DNA of 44,184 nucleotides from Myxococcota bacterium (GTDB lineage Bacteria > Myxococcota_A > UBA9160 > UBA4427). The DNA is taken from NCBI GenBank assembly GCA_028278345.1, contig JANQEL010000006.1, positions 1 through 44,184 of the forward strand. Reading direction: 5' to 3'. Position numbers and translations under genes: made by a program. Positions within the stretch are counted from its first letter, which is position 1. Every line of letters starts with the position of its first letter. Of this stretch, positions 15,422-23,747 are shown in pieces. The notes under the pieces were generated by a model. That model saw only the letters and a program-made list of their open reading frames with translations, was not told where the DNA came from and searched no databases.

Positions 15422-16186
15422 TCAGAACTTGCCGTTGTCGTGCTGCCAGACGTCGGGTGGAGGAACCGTCTCCACCGTGTTCCAATGCTCCACGATCCTT
15501 CCCGATGCGACCCGGTATAGATCGTAGAAGGCGGTGTGCAGCCCTGCGCGGGTTCCTTCGCATACCGCGAGGACGAAGTCGCCCTGGGCCAGCACGCGAT
15601 GGAGTCGCTCGATGTGCGTCGGCTGATCGCCGGCGGTGCGGGCGTGCAGACGATCTCTCAGCGCGGGCAATCCGTCCTCGCCCTCGGGATCGTGCTCGGT
15701 GTAGCCATCGGGCGAGATGAAGGAATCGAGGGCACTCATCTCCCCGCCGACCAGGACGCGCTGGACGAAGCCTTCGACGATGGCCCGGTTCGCCTCGGTG
15801 CGATCGAGATCCTGCGCGTCGGTGGGACCATCGACCATCCCATGGCCAGAAGCGTTGGGACCTCTTCGAGGTTGGATGTTGTCCCAATGCTCCACCGCGA
15901 AATCCCCCTCGAAGCGGAAGACTTCGAACCCCACCCTCTGGGTGTCGAAGTCGTATTCGGTGTGGCCGAATACGAAGTCGCCGTCGCTGAAGGCACGCAC
16001 GACATTCACGCGTGGCGAGGTCTTCGACAAACGCGCGAACAAGGCGGCGAGACCATCGCGGCCCGTCTGCGTCTGGGGGTTGTGTTGGATGTACGCGGTC
16101 GGGTGGATGATCCTGACGGCATCCGGATCGCCGGTCTCGATTCCCTTCAGAAGTGCGCAAATACCGTCGACTCTCTCGTCGCGCAT
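15422..16186 (-). CDS. Tandem SnoaL-like (NTF2-fold) protein
   Basis: 254 aa made of two similar NTF2-fold halves. The first (about 1-115) contains YIQHNPQTQTGRDGL and FRFEGDFAVEHWDNIQ; the second (about 130-250) contains YTEHDPEGEDGLPAL and RVASGRIVEHWNTVE. Each half has the HNP/HDP and EHWD/EHWN signatures of SnoaL-like polyketide-cyclase or dehydratase relatives, which are usually stand-alone 120-140 aa proteins. GGAGGGAG precedes the ATG, which starts 12 bp after the cobW stop, so the two are probably co-transcribed. The substrate is unknown. Confidence 0.7.
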   Translation of the reverse strand: MRDERVDGICALLKGIETGDPDAVRIIHPTAYIQHNPQTQTGRDGLAALFARLSKTSPRVNVVRAFSDGDFVFGHTEYDFDTQRVGFEVFRFEGDFAVEHWDNIQPRRGPNASGHGMVDGPTDAQDLDRTEANRAIVEGFVQRVLVGGEMSALDSFISPDGYTEHDPEGEDGLPALRDRLHARTAGDQPTHIERLHRVLAQGDFVLAVCEGTRAGLHTAFYDLYRVASGRIVEHWNTVETVPPPDVWQHDNGKF

Positions 16187-16198
16187 GACTCCCTCCGC

Positions 16199-17113
16199 CT
16201 AGCCGTTCGCGCGTTGGATGAGAACGATGCGCCCCAGGTTCGGTGTCGGGCCCTCGGCGTCGGTCCAGTCGATGCGGCGGCCGACGAGTTGCAGCAGGCG
16301 CGGGCCGCCCGGCGTCTCGATGAAGCCCTTGGCGCGGAGCAAGCCGGCTTCGGCGCGCGCTTCGAGTTGGGATTCGATCTCGCTCTCGCTCGCGCCTTCG
16401 GGCACTTCCCAGATCTCGGTGGTGAAGTGTTCGTGGGTGTGTGGCCGAACGGGTGGCGCTTCGCCACTGCGGTCGATCGCGCCCACGTCGGGCGGAAAGA
16501 GCAGATCGGGATCGAGGCGACCGCGCTCGGCGCGCACGAGCGGTGCTTCGGGTTCGATCTCTCGCAAGCGCGCTTCGACGGCGTCGAGTTCGTCGTCGGG
16601 CACGAGATCGATCTTGTTCAGGACGAGTAGATCCGCCGACGAGACCTGATCGACGAAGGTTCCCTCGAGGTCGCGGCCCTCGCGGAGCTGCTCGGCGTTG
16701 ATGACCACGATCGCCATGTCGTCGCCGATCCACGCGCTCACGGGCTCGCGCCAGAAGTTGAGCTGGGTGTCGAAGGGGAGCGCCACCCCCGAGGTCTCGA
16801 TCACGATGCGATCGGGATTTACCTCGCGGTAGAGGATCTGCAGCGTCTCGATCAGGTCGTCGGAGAGTTCGCAGCAGACGCAGCCCCCCTCGATCTCGAC
16901 GAAGGCCTCGCCGCCGGCGCCGAGCAGCGCGCGGTCGACCCCGAGCGCGCCGATCTCGTTCGACACGATGGCGACCCGGATCCCCTCCTGCTGGGCGCAG
17001 GCCAGCAGGTGCTGCACCAGGCTCGTCTTGCCCGAGCCGAGGAAGCCCGAGATCACGAGCGCGGGGATGCGGCGTGCCGGGGCCTCGTTTCCTGTGGTCG
17101 CGTCGTCACTCAT
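16199..17113 (-). CDS. CobW/COG0523-family metal-chaperone GTPase
   Basis: 304 aa from the ATG at 17113; an ATG 9 bp upstream is an alternative. Motifs are Walker A GFLGSGKT (23-30), the metal-binding CVCCE (C78, C80, C81), the G4 motif NKID (166-169), a His-rich linker HTHEH (225-229) and a CobW C-terminal domain ending [20 protein letters not shown]0523 GTPases deliver Zn, Co, Fe or Ni to client proteins or cofactor synthesis. With a B12-dependent reductase 10 kb away cobalt is possible, but Zn allocation is equally likely. It is the first gene of a probable cobW-SnoaL-membrane protein operon and is divergent from glutathione reductase. Confidence 0.85.
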   Translation of the reverse strand: MSDDATTGNEAPARRIPALVISGFLGSGKTSLVQHLLACAQQEGIRVAIVSNEIGALGVDRALLGAGGEAFVEIEGGCVCCELSDDLIETLQILYREVNPDRIVIETSGVALPFDTQLNFWREPVSAWIGDDMAIVVINAEQLREGRDLEGTFVDQVSSADLLVLNKIDLVPDDELDAVEARLREIEPEAPLVRAERGRLDPDLLFPPDVGAIDRSGEAPPVRPHTHEHFTTEIWEVPEGASESEIESQLEARAEAGLLRAKGFIETPGGPRLLQLVGRRIDWTDAEGPTPNLGRIVLIQRANG

Positions 17114-17161
17114 TGGGGGCATTCCTATAGAAGATCCGGCGCCCCCGCGCCGGCCCGCTAT

Positions 17162-17199
17162 GGTTGCCCGCTGCGGTGCTGGTTGCCCGCTGCGGCGCG
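17162..17199. repeat. 19-bp tandem duplication in cobW/gor divergent promoter
   Basis: Two adjacent 19-nt units share GGTTGCCCGCTGCGG and differ only in the last four bases. They lie 50-75 bp upstream of cobW and 38-75 bp upstream of gor. This could be a paired operator or a chance slippage duplication. Confidence 0.5.
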
Positions 17200-17236
17200 C
17201 AGGACGCGCGGCCGCACAACCCATGGGAACGAATTC

Positions 17237-18589
17237 ATGGCCGATCGGGATTGGGATCTCTTCGTCATTGGCGCCGGCTCGGGGGGTGTGCGCTGCGCGC
17301 GCTTCTCCGCACAGTTCGGCGCGCGTGTCGCCATCGCAGAGGAGCGCTACCTCGGCGGCACCTGCGTGAACGTGGGCTGCATTCCCAAGAAGCTCATGGT
17401 CTACGCCTCGCACTACACCGAAGAGGCCCACGACGCGGCGGCGGGCTTCGGCTGGAAGGTGGGGGATTCGAGCTTCGACTGGTCGACGCTCATCGCCAAC
17501 AAGAACAGCGAGATCGAGCGGCTGAATGGCATCTACGACGGGCTGCTCGACGGCGCGGGGGTGACGTTGTTCAACGGGCGCGCGCGCATCGTCGATCCAC
17601 ACACCGTCGAGGTCGACGGCCAGCAGCACAGCGCCGAGAACATCCTCGTCTCCACCGGGAGCTGGCCGAATCTCCCCGACGTACCGGGGATCGAGCACGC
17701 CATCACGTCGAACGAGGTCTTCTATCTCGAGGAGCAACCGAAGCGCGTCCTGATCGTGGGCGGCGGCTACATCGCCGTCGAATTCGCGGGGATCTTCCAC
17801 GGGCTCGGCACCGAAGTCACGCAGATCTATCGCGGCCCCCTCTTCCTTCGGGGCTTCGACGATGACGTGCGAGCCCACCTCGCGGGCGAGATCCGAAAGA
17901 AGGGCATCGACCTGCGCTTCGACACGAACGTGAACGCGATCGAGAAGACGAGCCAGGGCTACAGCGTCGCCCTCACGGATGGCAGCACGGTCGAAGTCGA
18001 TCAGGTGATGTACGCGACCGGGCGCGTTCCGCTTTCCAAGGATCTGGGCCTCGAGGACGCGGGCGTCGAAGTCAACAGCAAGGGCGCGATCCTGGTCGAC
18101 GAGTACTCGCGCTCGAACGTGCCGAGCATTCACGCCATCGGCGACGTGACCGACCGCGTGAATCTCACCCCCGTCGCGATCCACGAGGGCGTCTGCCTCT
18201 CGAACACCCTCTTCAACGGCACGCCGATGAAGCCGGTACACCGCGACGTTCCCGCTGCGGTCTTCAGCCAACCCCCGATCGGCACCGTCGGGCTCACCGA
18301 AGCCCAGGCCCGAGAGGAATACGCGGACGTCGACATCTACGAGTCGCGCTTTCGCGCCCTCAAGCACACGCTCACCAAGGGCGACGAACAGACCTACATG
18401 AAGCTGATCGTCGATCCAAAGAGCGATCGCGTGCTGGGCCTCCACATGGTGGGCCCGGACGCCGGCGAGATCACCCAGGGCTTCGCGGTGGCGATCAAGT
18501 GCGGCGCCACCAAGGCGCAGTTCGATTCGACGATCGGCATCCATCCGACGAGCGCCGAGGAGTTCGTCACGATGCGAACGCCGCGCTAG
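17237..18589 (+). CDS. gor: Glutathione-disulfide reductase
   Basis: 450 aa FAD-dependent pyridine nucleotide-disulfide oxidoreductase that keeps glutathione reduced with NADPH. Visible are the FAD-binding GAGSGG (13-18), the redox disulfide [13 protein letters not shown] (C43, C48), the NADPH-binding [17 protein letters not shown] (about 175-190), the second FAD motif HAIGDV, and the C-terminal active-site HPTSAEE (H436, E441). The Gly-Gly-Thr-Cys-Val-Asn-Val-Gly-Cys form and the absence of a mercuric or trypanothione insert favour glutathione. The start is the ATG at 17237; an open frame extends far upstream but only through cobW antisense. Divergent from cobW. Confidence 0.93.
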   Translation: MADRDWDLFVIGAGSGGVRCARFSAQFGARVAIAEERYLGGTCVNVGCIPKKLMVYASHYTEEAHDAAAGFGWKVGDSSFDWSTLIANKNSEIERLNGIYDGLLDGAGVTLFNGRARIVDPHTVEVDGQQHSAENILVSTGSWPNLPDVPGIEHAITSNEVFYLEEQPKRVLIVGGGYIAVEFAGIFHGLGTEVTQIYRGPLFLRGFDDDVRAHLAGEIRKKGIDLRFDTNVNAIEKTSQGYSVALTDGSTVEVDQVMYATGRVPLSKDLGLEDAGVEVNSKGAILVDEYSRSNVPSIHAIGDVTDRVNLTPVAIHEGVCLSNTLFNGTPMKPVHRDVPAAVFSQPPIGTVGLTEAQAREEYADVDIYESRFRALKHTLTKGDEQTYMKLIVDPKSDRVLGLHMVGPDAGEITQGFAVAIKCGATKAQFDSTIGIHPTSAEEFVTMRTPR

Positions 18590-18637
18590 GTCCGGGCTGC
18601 AATTCAGCCCCGTCCGATCGCCCCGCCTGCATCGCGC

Positions 18638-19867
18638 ATGACTTCGACGCCCTCCGTTCGCACCTCGCTCTCGCTCTCCCTGGTCTGGGGCTTCGGCCTC
18701 GGCGGGCTCGGCTTCTTCCTTCCCTTCTACACGCTGTACTTGACCGAGAACGCCGGGCTCAGCGGCACCGAAGCGGGCCTGGTGGTTGGCCTGCTTCCGC
18801 TGATGGGCATGCTGATGCAGCCGATCTGGGGACAGATCGCCGACCGCACCGGCCGCCGCAATCGCGTGGTCGGGGTCATCTGTTTCGGCGCGTCCCTCTG
18901 CTACGCGCTGCTCTCGCTGCAGGAGAGCTTGGCCGGTTTCGTCGCGGTGACGGCCATGCTGGCGGTCTTCCTCACCTCGTTCGGTTCGATGACGATGTCG
19001 GCGAGCATCGCGGCGCTCGACGAGGGCGGAAGTCATGGGCTCGGTCGTGTCCGCGTCTGGGGAACCCTGGGCTACGGGCTGGTGGTGCTCGCCTTTCCCG
19101 TGGCGCTCAGCCGGTTCGCAGACGCCGCAAACGCACCCGGCGTCGCGGCGGCCGGAAGCAGCGAACCCGCATTGGGCTGGATGTTCGTCGGCGGGTGCGC
19201 GTTTGCCTTCGTCGGCGCCCTGGCCGCTCTCTCGGTTCCGCAAACACGCGCGACCCGCGTCCGCGCGCAAGCGGGAGACTGGCGTGCACTCGTTCGCGAA
19301 CCGAACCTCTTGCGCGCACTGGCCTTCGGCCTTCTCGCCTACATGTCGATGCAGGGGCCCATGCACATGTTCCCCCTCCTCGTGCGCAGCCACGGCGGCG
19401 GCGTCGACGAGATCGCAAACATGTGGGTCTGGATGATCGCCCTCGAGATCCCCCTGGTGTTCCTGCTGGGTCGAAGCGTCGAGTTGCTCGGCCAACGCGG
19501 TCTCGTCGCGATCGGCATCGGCGCCTCCGCCCTTCGCTGGACGGTCAGTGGCTTCACCGACGACATGACCGTACTCACCGCCGTGCAGATCCTGCACGGA
19601 GTCACCGTGTGGGGCGTCATGATGGGCATGCCCGTCTACATCGACGCCCTGGTTCCCGAGCGCTTGCGATCGACGGGCCAGGCCGCCTTCGGTTTCGTGG
19701 GCGCAGGCGTGGGTTCGGTGGTTTCGAACTTCGCTTCAGGCTGGCTGGTCGACATCGGGGGCGCGACCGCCCCGGCTCGCGTCGGGGGAGCACTGGGTCT
19801 GGCCGCCCTGCTCCTGATCCCACTGCTCCTGCCGCGCGTGCCGTCGCGAAAGCGCGACGCCGGGTGA
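18638..19867 (+). CDS. Major facilitator superfamily transporter (MFS_1-like)
   Basis: 409 aa with 12 predicted membrane segments. The loop 2-3 signature is GQIADRTGRRNRVVG (about 67-81), a variant of the MFS motif A. The N-terminal SLVWGFGLGGLGFFLPFYTLYL and loop GRVRVWGTLGYGLVV resemble the PF12832 branch, which includes 3-phenylpropionate and nucleoside/oligosaccharide symporters. The substrate cannot be inferred. It starts 48 bp after gor on the same strand and may be co-transcribed. It converges with the GspE-like gene, with only 5 bp between stops. Confidence 0.85.
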   Translation: MTSTPSVRTSLSLSLVWGFGLGGLGFFLPFYTLYLTENAGLSGTEAGLVVGLLPLMGMLMQPIWGQIADRTGRRNRVVGVICFGASLCYALLSLQESLAGFVAVTAMLAVFLTSFGSMTMSASIAALDEGGSHGLGRVRVWGTLGYGLVVLAFPVALSRFADAANAPGVAAAGSSEPALGWMFVGGCAFAFVGALAALSVPQTRATRVRAQAGDWRALVREPNLLRALAFGLLAYMSMQGPMHMFPLLVRSHGGGVDEIANMWVWMIALEIPLVFLLGRSVELLGQRGLVAIGIGASALRWTVSGFTDDMTVLTAVQILHGVTVWGVMMGMPVYIDALVPERLRSTGQAAFGFVGAGVGSVVSNFASGWLVDIGGATAPARVGGALGLAALLLIPLLLPRVPSRKRDAG

Positions 19868-19872
19868 TACGC

Positions 19873-21540
19873 CTAGCGGCCCGGCACGGGCCGCAACCGT
19901 TCGAGTGGAATGAAGTGCGGCAGGTCTTCGAAGGCGACGATCCCCTCGGCCACGAGTTCGAGGGCGCGCTCGCGCAGGGTGACGAGGCCCTGTTCGCGTG
20001 CGAGCTCGCGTAGATCGTCGACGAGGTCGTTGCGCGAGATCGCGCGTCGCAGGTCGGGGGTCGCCGAGAGGCATTCGACGACGGCGATGCGACCGAGGCG
20101 GCCGGTATCGCGGCAGCGTTCGCAGCCGGCGCCCCGCCAGCATTCGAGGTCGTCCGGCCAGGCGCCGTCGAAGACCTCTTCGACCAGTTGCGGCGGTGGG
20201 GTCGCCTGCTCCTTGCAGTGCGGGCAGATCCGCGGCGCGAGTCGCTGGGCGAAGATCGCCGTGAGTTCGGTGGCGATCGAGTTCGGGTGCATGCCGAGAT
20301 CGCGCAGGCGTTGGATCGAATCGATCGCATCGTTCGAGTGGATGGTGCTGAGCACGACGTGGCCGGTCTGCGAAGCGCGAATCGCTTCGAGGGCGGTCTC
20401 GGGATCCCGAATCTCGCCGATCAGGATGGCGTCGGGGTCCTCGCGCACGAAGACGCGCATGGCATCGGCGAAGCCGAAGTCGGAATCCTGATCGACCTGT
20501 ACCTGCTGGGCGCCCGGGATGATCGTCTCGACGGGGTCTTCGACGGTGATGACCCGGCGCCGTTCGTCATCCGCGAGAACACGCAGGCCCGCATAGAGGG
20601 TGGTCGTCTTGCCGCTGCCCGTCGGTCCCGCAACGAGCACCATGCCACCGGGGCTCGCCAGCAAACGACGATACAGACGCACGTCGCGTTCGCAGAAGCC
20701 GAGGTCTTCGATGTGTTCGAGCTGGGGGTCCTGGGGCAGCAGGCGCAGTGCCAGGTTTTCGGCCAGCACGGTGGGCTGCGACTGCACGCGCACGAAGTAC
20801 TGTCGCCCACCCACGTGCATCTCGAACTGCCCACCGCAGGGCATGCGGTGATCGACGATGTCGATCCCGGCCCGCACCTTTGCGATGCGTACGACCGGCG
20901 CGAGTTGCGCGTGGGTCAGCGCGTAGTGGGAGAGTTCGCGCAGGATGCCATCGACGCGGATGCGCACGCGCGCACCCTCGGGATGCGCTTCGAGGTGGAC
21001 GTCCGACGCGCGCTCGGCCGCCGCTTCGATCAGGATCGATTCGAGCACGCGAACGGCTTCGGTCTGACGACCGAGGTCGTGGGTGAGCAGATCGTCGGCC
21101 GGCTCGTGCTGCGATTCCGCGAGCGCACGCCCGCGCGTCACCTCGCCGATGTCGATCGCGACCAGCAGTCGATCGAGCCCCGTCGCCGTCGTGATGCACC
21201 ACTCGATCTCGTCGACTTCCAGCAGTCGGCGCAGCTTGCGCAGAACCGTTGGAGGGCCATCGCTCGCGACCCGGGCGACGCCATCGCTCTCGCGGATGGG
21301 TGCGACGCGGTGCTTCTCGCGCAGGCCGCGGGGAACCTTCGCGGCGAACTCGGCATCGAGGGCCTCGATCCCGTCGCTCGCGTCCAGGAGCTCGAGCCCA
21401 TGAGCCTCCGCCACCGCAGCCGCAAGGCTCTCCTCCTGGGTCTCGCGCTGTCGCGGCGAGGCGTCGGCGGTATCACCCCGCCCTTCGAGTTGGGTGACGC
21501 GCTGAAGCAGGTGCTCGACCAGTTCCTGAAGCGACGGCAT
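19873..21540 (-). CDS. GspE/PilB-type type II secretion or type IV pilus assembly ATPase
   Basis: 555 aa. I choose the ATG at 21540 because AGGAGG lies exactly 6 nt upstream; an ATG at 21555 adds five residues. An MshEN-like N-terminal domain (about 40-145) precedes the hexameric ATPase core: Walker A GPTGSGKTT (305-313), Asp box ITVEDPVE, Walker B ILIGEIRD (372-379), His box GHVVLSTIHSND and a zinc-binding tetracysteine region (CPHC ... CERC, about 440-485). It powers assembly of pseudopili or pili at the inner membrane. No pilin, PilC or secretin genes are adjacent, so which machine it serves is not visible. Retraction ATPase PilT lacks the tetracysteine region. Confidence 0.88.
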   Translation of the reverse strand: MPSLQELVEHLLQRVTQLEGRGDTADASPRQRETQEESLAAAVAEAHGLELLDASDGIEALDAEFAAKVPRGLREKHRVAPIRESDGVARVASDGPPTVLRKLRRLLEVDEIEWCITTATGLDRLLVAIDIGEVTRGRALAESQHEPADDLLTHDLGRQTEAVRVLESILIEAAAERASDVHLEAHPEGARVRIRVDGILRELSHYALTHAQLAPVVRIAKVRAGIDIVDHRMPCGGQFEMHVGGRQYFVRVQSQPTVLAENLALRLLPQDPQLEHIEDLGFCERDVRLYRRLLASPGGMVLVAGPTGSGKTTTLYAGLRVLADDERRRVITVEDPVETIIPGAQQVQVDQDSDFGFADAMRVFVREDPDAILIGEIRDPETALEAIRASQTGHVVLSTIHSNDAIDSIQRLRDLGMHPNSIATELTAIFAQRLAPRICPHCKEQATPPPQLVEEVFDGAWPDDLECWRGAGCERCRDTGRLGRIAVVECLSATPDLRRAISRNDLVDDLRELAREQGLVTLRERALELVAEGIVAFEDLPHFIPLERLRPVPGR

Positions 21541-21668
21541 GGGCGGCCTCCTCATCTGCTGGATCGGCGGCTCGAGCGGGGGAATTGAGCGAGGAGACCG
21601 AATCGCCGGGCACCCCGTCGAGGGTGGGGCGTTGGGCCCCGACGCGGGGCGCGCGGTAAGCTGCGCGC

Positions 21669-22238
21669 GTGCATCGCCAACCCCTGCTCGCCCTGCTGCG
21701 CGACTACCGCGCCCGACACCCCGAAGAAGCCGCTTGCGCGGATCGCATCACGAACCTGGTGGTCGAGCACGAAGATTGCTTCGAGCGCACCTGCCTACCG
21801 GGGCACATCACCGCGTCGGCCTGGATCGTCGATCACGCGGGAAGCCGCGCGCTGCTCACACACCACCGGAAGCTCGACGCCTGGTTGCAACTCGGCGGTC
21901 ATGCCGACGGAGATCCCGACGTATGCGGCGTTGCGCTTCGCGAAGCCCGGGAAGAATCGGGCATGGCGCACTTCGAGGTGCTGGCCGATGGGCTTCCGAT
22001 CGACATCGACGTGCACGACATCCCCGCGCGCCCGGGCGAACCCGCTCACGAACACCACGACTTCCGCTTCCTCTTGCGCGCGAAGCCCGATCAGCCCCTC
22101 GTGATGAGCGAAGAATCGAATGACCTCCGCTGGTTCGAGCGCGAAGCCCTCGCACCGCTGCTCGCCGACGAGAGCATCGGGCGCATGGTTGGCAAGGCGC
22201 ACGCCTGGTTGGGCAAGGCAGGCATTACGCAGCGCTAG
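21669..22238 (+). CDS. Nudix hydrolase
   Basis: 189 aa from a GTG start. The Nudix box runs from GGHADGD to REAREESGM; the essential REx2EE core is intact, while the Glu usually found eight residues before it is Pro, a variation seen in some subfamilies. Nudix enzymes cleave nucleoside diphosphates linked to another moiety. The substrate is not evident; the motif TCLPGHITASAWIVD, giving GH[IL]T[AG]SA-type sequence before the box, is common in a subfamily of uncharacterised bacterial proteins. Divergent from the ATPase gene. Confidence 0.82.
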   Translation: MHRQPLLALLRDYRARHPEEAACADRITNLVVEHEDCFERTCLPGHITASAWIVDHAGSRALLTHHRKLDAWLQLGGHADGDPDVCGVALREAREESGMAHFEVLADGLPIDIDVHDIPARPGEPAHEHHDFRFLLRAKPDQPLVMSEESNDLRWFEREALAPLLADESIGRMVGKAHAWLGKAGITQR

Positions 22239-22397
22239 TGCAGTGCAGGGCGGCCCGGCGTCGTTCGGGTGTGTAACCGACTTCCGTTCAACACACGGAA
22301 ATCACCCCCACTTGTTGCGCATTGCGGGTGGGCTTCCGGCCGCAAACCCGCGCGTAAGGGAATCGGCCACGGGTGGAATTCACGGGTTTCGCTCCGC

Positions 22398-22411
22398 GGC
22401 ATGACCCTTGC
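22398..22411 (+). promoter_or_regulatory. Sigma54-like -24/-12 element
   Basis: GGCATGACCCTTGC has the invariant GG and GC separated by 10 bp and matches the consensus TGGCACG-N4-TTGC except at two positions. A start near 22424 would place it about 40 nt upstream of the small secreted-protein gene. No enhancer site or regulator is identified, and short motifs like this can occur by chance. Confidence 0.4.
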
Positions 22412-22462
22412 AAACTTTCCCCATGGTCCCTCGCGGGTCCATTGGGAGAGCGGCACACGGTC

Positions 22463-22831
22463 ATGCAGAAGACCTTCCACACGAACACGCAAGCACTACG
22501 CAAGCGAGCCCGGTCGATCGGCTTCGCGGTGGCGCTGGTGTGCCTGTTCGCGGGGAGTGCTCACGCGAACCCCCACGAACTCCCGAAGACCTTCACCACG
22601 ATCCCGGCAACGCCGACGGACGTCGCCGGTGACCACGACGGCGAAGACCTGCTGCTGGCCGCGCGGAGGGCCAACGCCCTTTCCGCGCCCAAACCGATCT
22701 ACCGGCGCTACAGCAAGCTCAAGGTGGTGAACTACTCGCGCAACATCGAGGTCGGACGAGAAGAGCTCACCGTCAAGGTGCAGAGCCCCGGGCGACGCAA
22801 GTCGATCATGATGCTCGAGGTGAAGTTCTAG
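22463..22831 (+). CDS. Small secreted hypothetical protein
   Basis: 122 aa. A basic N-terminus and hydrophobic segment (SIGFAVALVCLFAGSAHA, about 18-35) form a signal peptide with a likely AHA-N cleavage site. The remaining 87 residues are basic with no recognised domain; the end (KSIMMLEVKF) is beta-like. The ATG at 22463 is chosen because it gives the complete signal peptide; in-frame upstream codons add non-signal sequence. A sigma54-like element lies 50 bp upstream. It may be lineage-specific; no function is assigned. Confidence 0.6.
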   Translation: MQKTFHTNTQALRKRARSIGFAVALVCLFAGSAHANPHELPKTFTTIPATPTDVAGDHDGEDLLLAARRANALSAPKPIYRRYSKLKVVNYSRNIEVGREELTVKVQSPGRRKSIMMLEVKF

Positions 22832-22840
22832 CGGCGAAGC

Positions 22841-23653
22841 TCAGGGCGCCTTTTCGAGGGCGCTGCGCAGCGGGCCATCGAACGGGGCGGCGTGGGGGAG
22901 CGCCAGGGGTGTGATCGAGATCTGCCCTGCCCGGATCACTTCGTGATCGTCGGGGCCACGGCTCGCGCGACGCTCGATCAGGCCCTGGTAGTCGTAGGCG
23001 AAGCGCCCGTTCGGTTGCATCGAGAACAGCGCGTCGTAGCCCACCCGGGCGAGTTCCGTGATGACCCGCGGCGTGTCGTGATCGATCTCTTCGGGGAAGT
23101 TCACGTTCAGGAGATCCACGCCCTCGGGCAGCCCGTGTTCGATGACGGAGGCCACGATGTCGGCGGCGACCTCGCTCGCGCGCTTCCACAAGAGCGCCGC
23201 TTCGGCCGACCGCGCGCGTTCGATGAAGCGGTTGTGGCCTCCCTGCACCCCGATCGAGAGCGCCACCGCGGGGAGCCCACCGATCACGCCTTCGATCGCC
23301 GCTGCCACCGTGCCGCTGCTCGACAGGAAGGCGAGGCCGTGGTTGAGGCCCACGTTGATGCCCGACACGACGAGGTCGGGCTTCTCGTCGAACACGCGAT
23401 GCATGCCGAGGTTCGCGCAATCACCCGGGGTGCCGGTGGTGGTCACGATGCGGGGATCGCCCTGCTCTCCCTTGCGCTCGGTCACCTCGATCTCCGAGAA
23501 GCGCGACATGCCCTTCCCGATCCAGCTGCGTTCGCGGTCGGGCACGATGGTGTTCACGCGCGCGACGGGCTCGATGGCTTCGAGTGCACGAATCAGGGGG
23601 ATCAGCGCCGGCGAATCCACACCGTCGTCGTTCGTCACGAGCAGGGTCGACAT
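22841..23653 (-). CDS. surE: 5'/3'-nucleotidase SurE
   Basis: 270 aa. SurE is a metal-dependent phosphatase acting on nucleoside 5'- and 3'-monophosphates and short polyphosphate. The start LLVTNDDGVDSP carries the metal-binding Asp pair (D9, D10), followed by RSWIGKGMSRF, VSGINVGLNHG (the metal-binding Asn) and SSSGTVAAAIEG, all family hallmarks. The C-terminal segment YDYQGLIERRASRGPDDHEV fits the dimerisation/tail region. Divergent from the aminopeptidase, with 94 bp between starts, and convergent with the small secreted protein. Confidence 0.94.
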   Translation of the reverse strand: MSTLLVTNDDGVDSPALIPLIRALEAIEPVARVNTIVPDRERSWIGKGMSRFSEIEVTERKGEQGDPRIVTTTGTPGDCANLGMHRVFDEKPDLVVSGINVGLNHGLAFLSSSGTVAAAIEGVIGGLPAVALSIGVQGGHNRFIERARSAEAALLWKRASEVAADIVASVIEHGLPEGVDLLNVNFPEEIDHDTPRVITELARVGYDALFSMQPNGRFAYDYQGLIERRASRGPDDHEVIRAGQISITPLALPHAAPFDGPLRSALEKAP

Positions 23654-23747
23654 CGCGGCGAGATTAGCAGCCGGGAAGTCGTCGTTGCGTACGAGAAGTC
23701 GCGCTTCGCGCTGACTCGCCCTTCACACCGAAGCTATGCTCGCCCGC

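Noticed and set aside
17114..19597. N-terminal extension of the CobW frame across gor and the MFS gene
   Set aside because: The frame is open by base composition only; conserved CobW sequence begins at about 17113 and gor and the transporter are unambiguous on the other strand.
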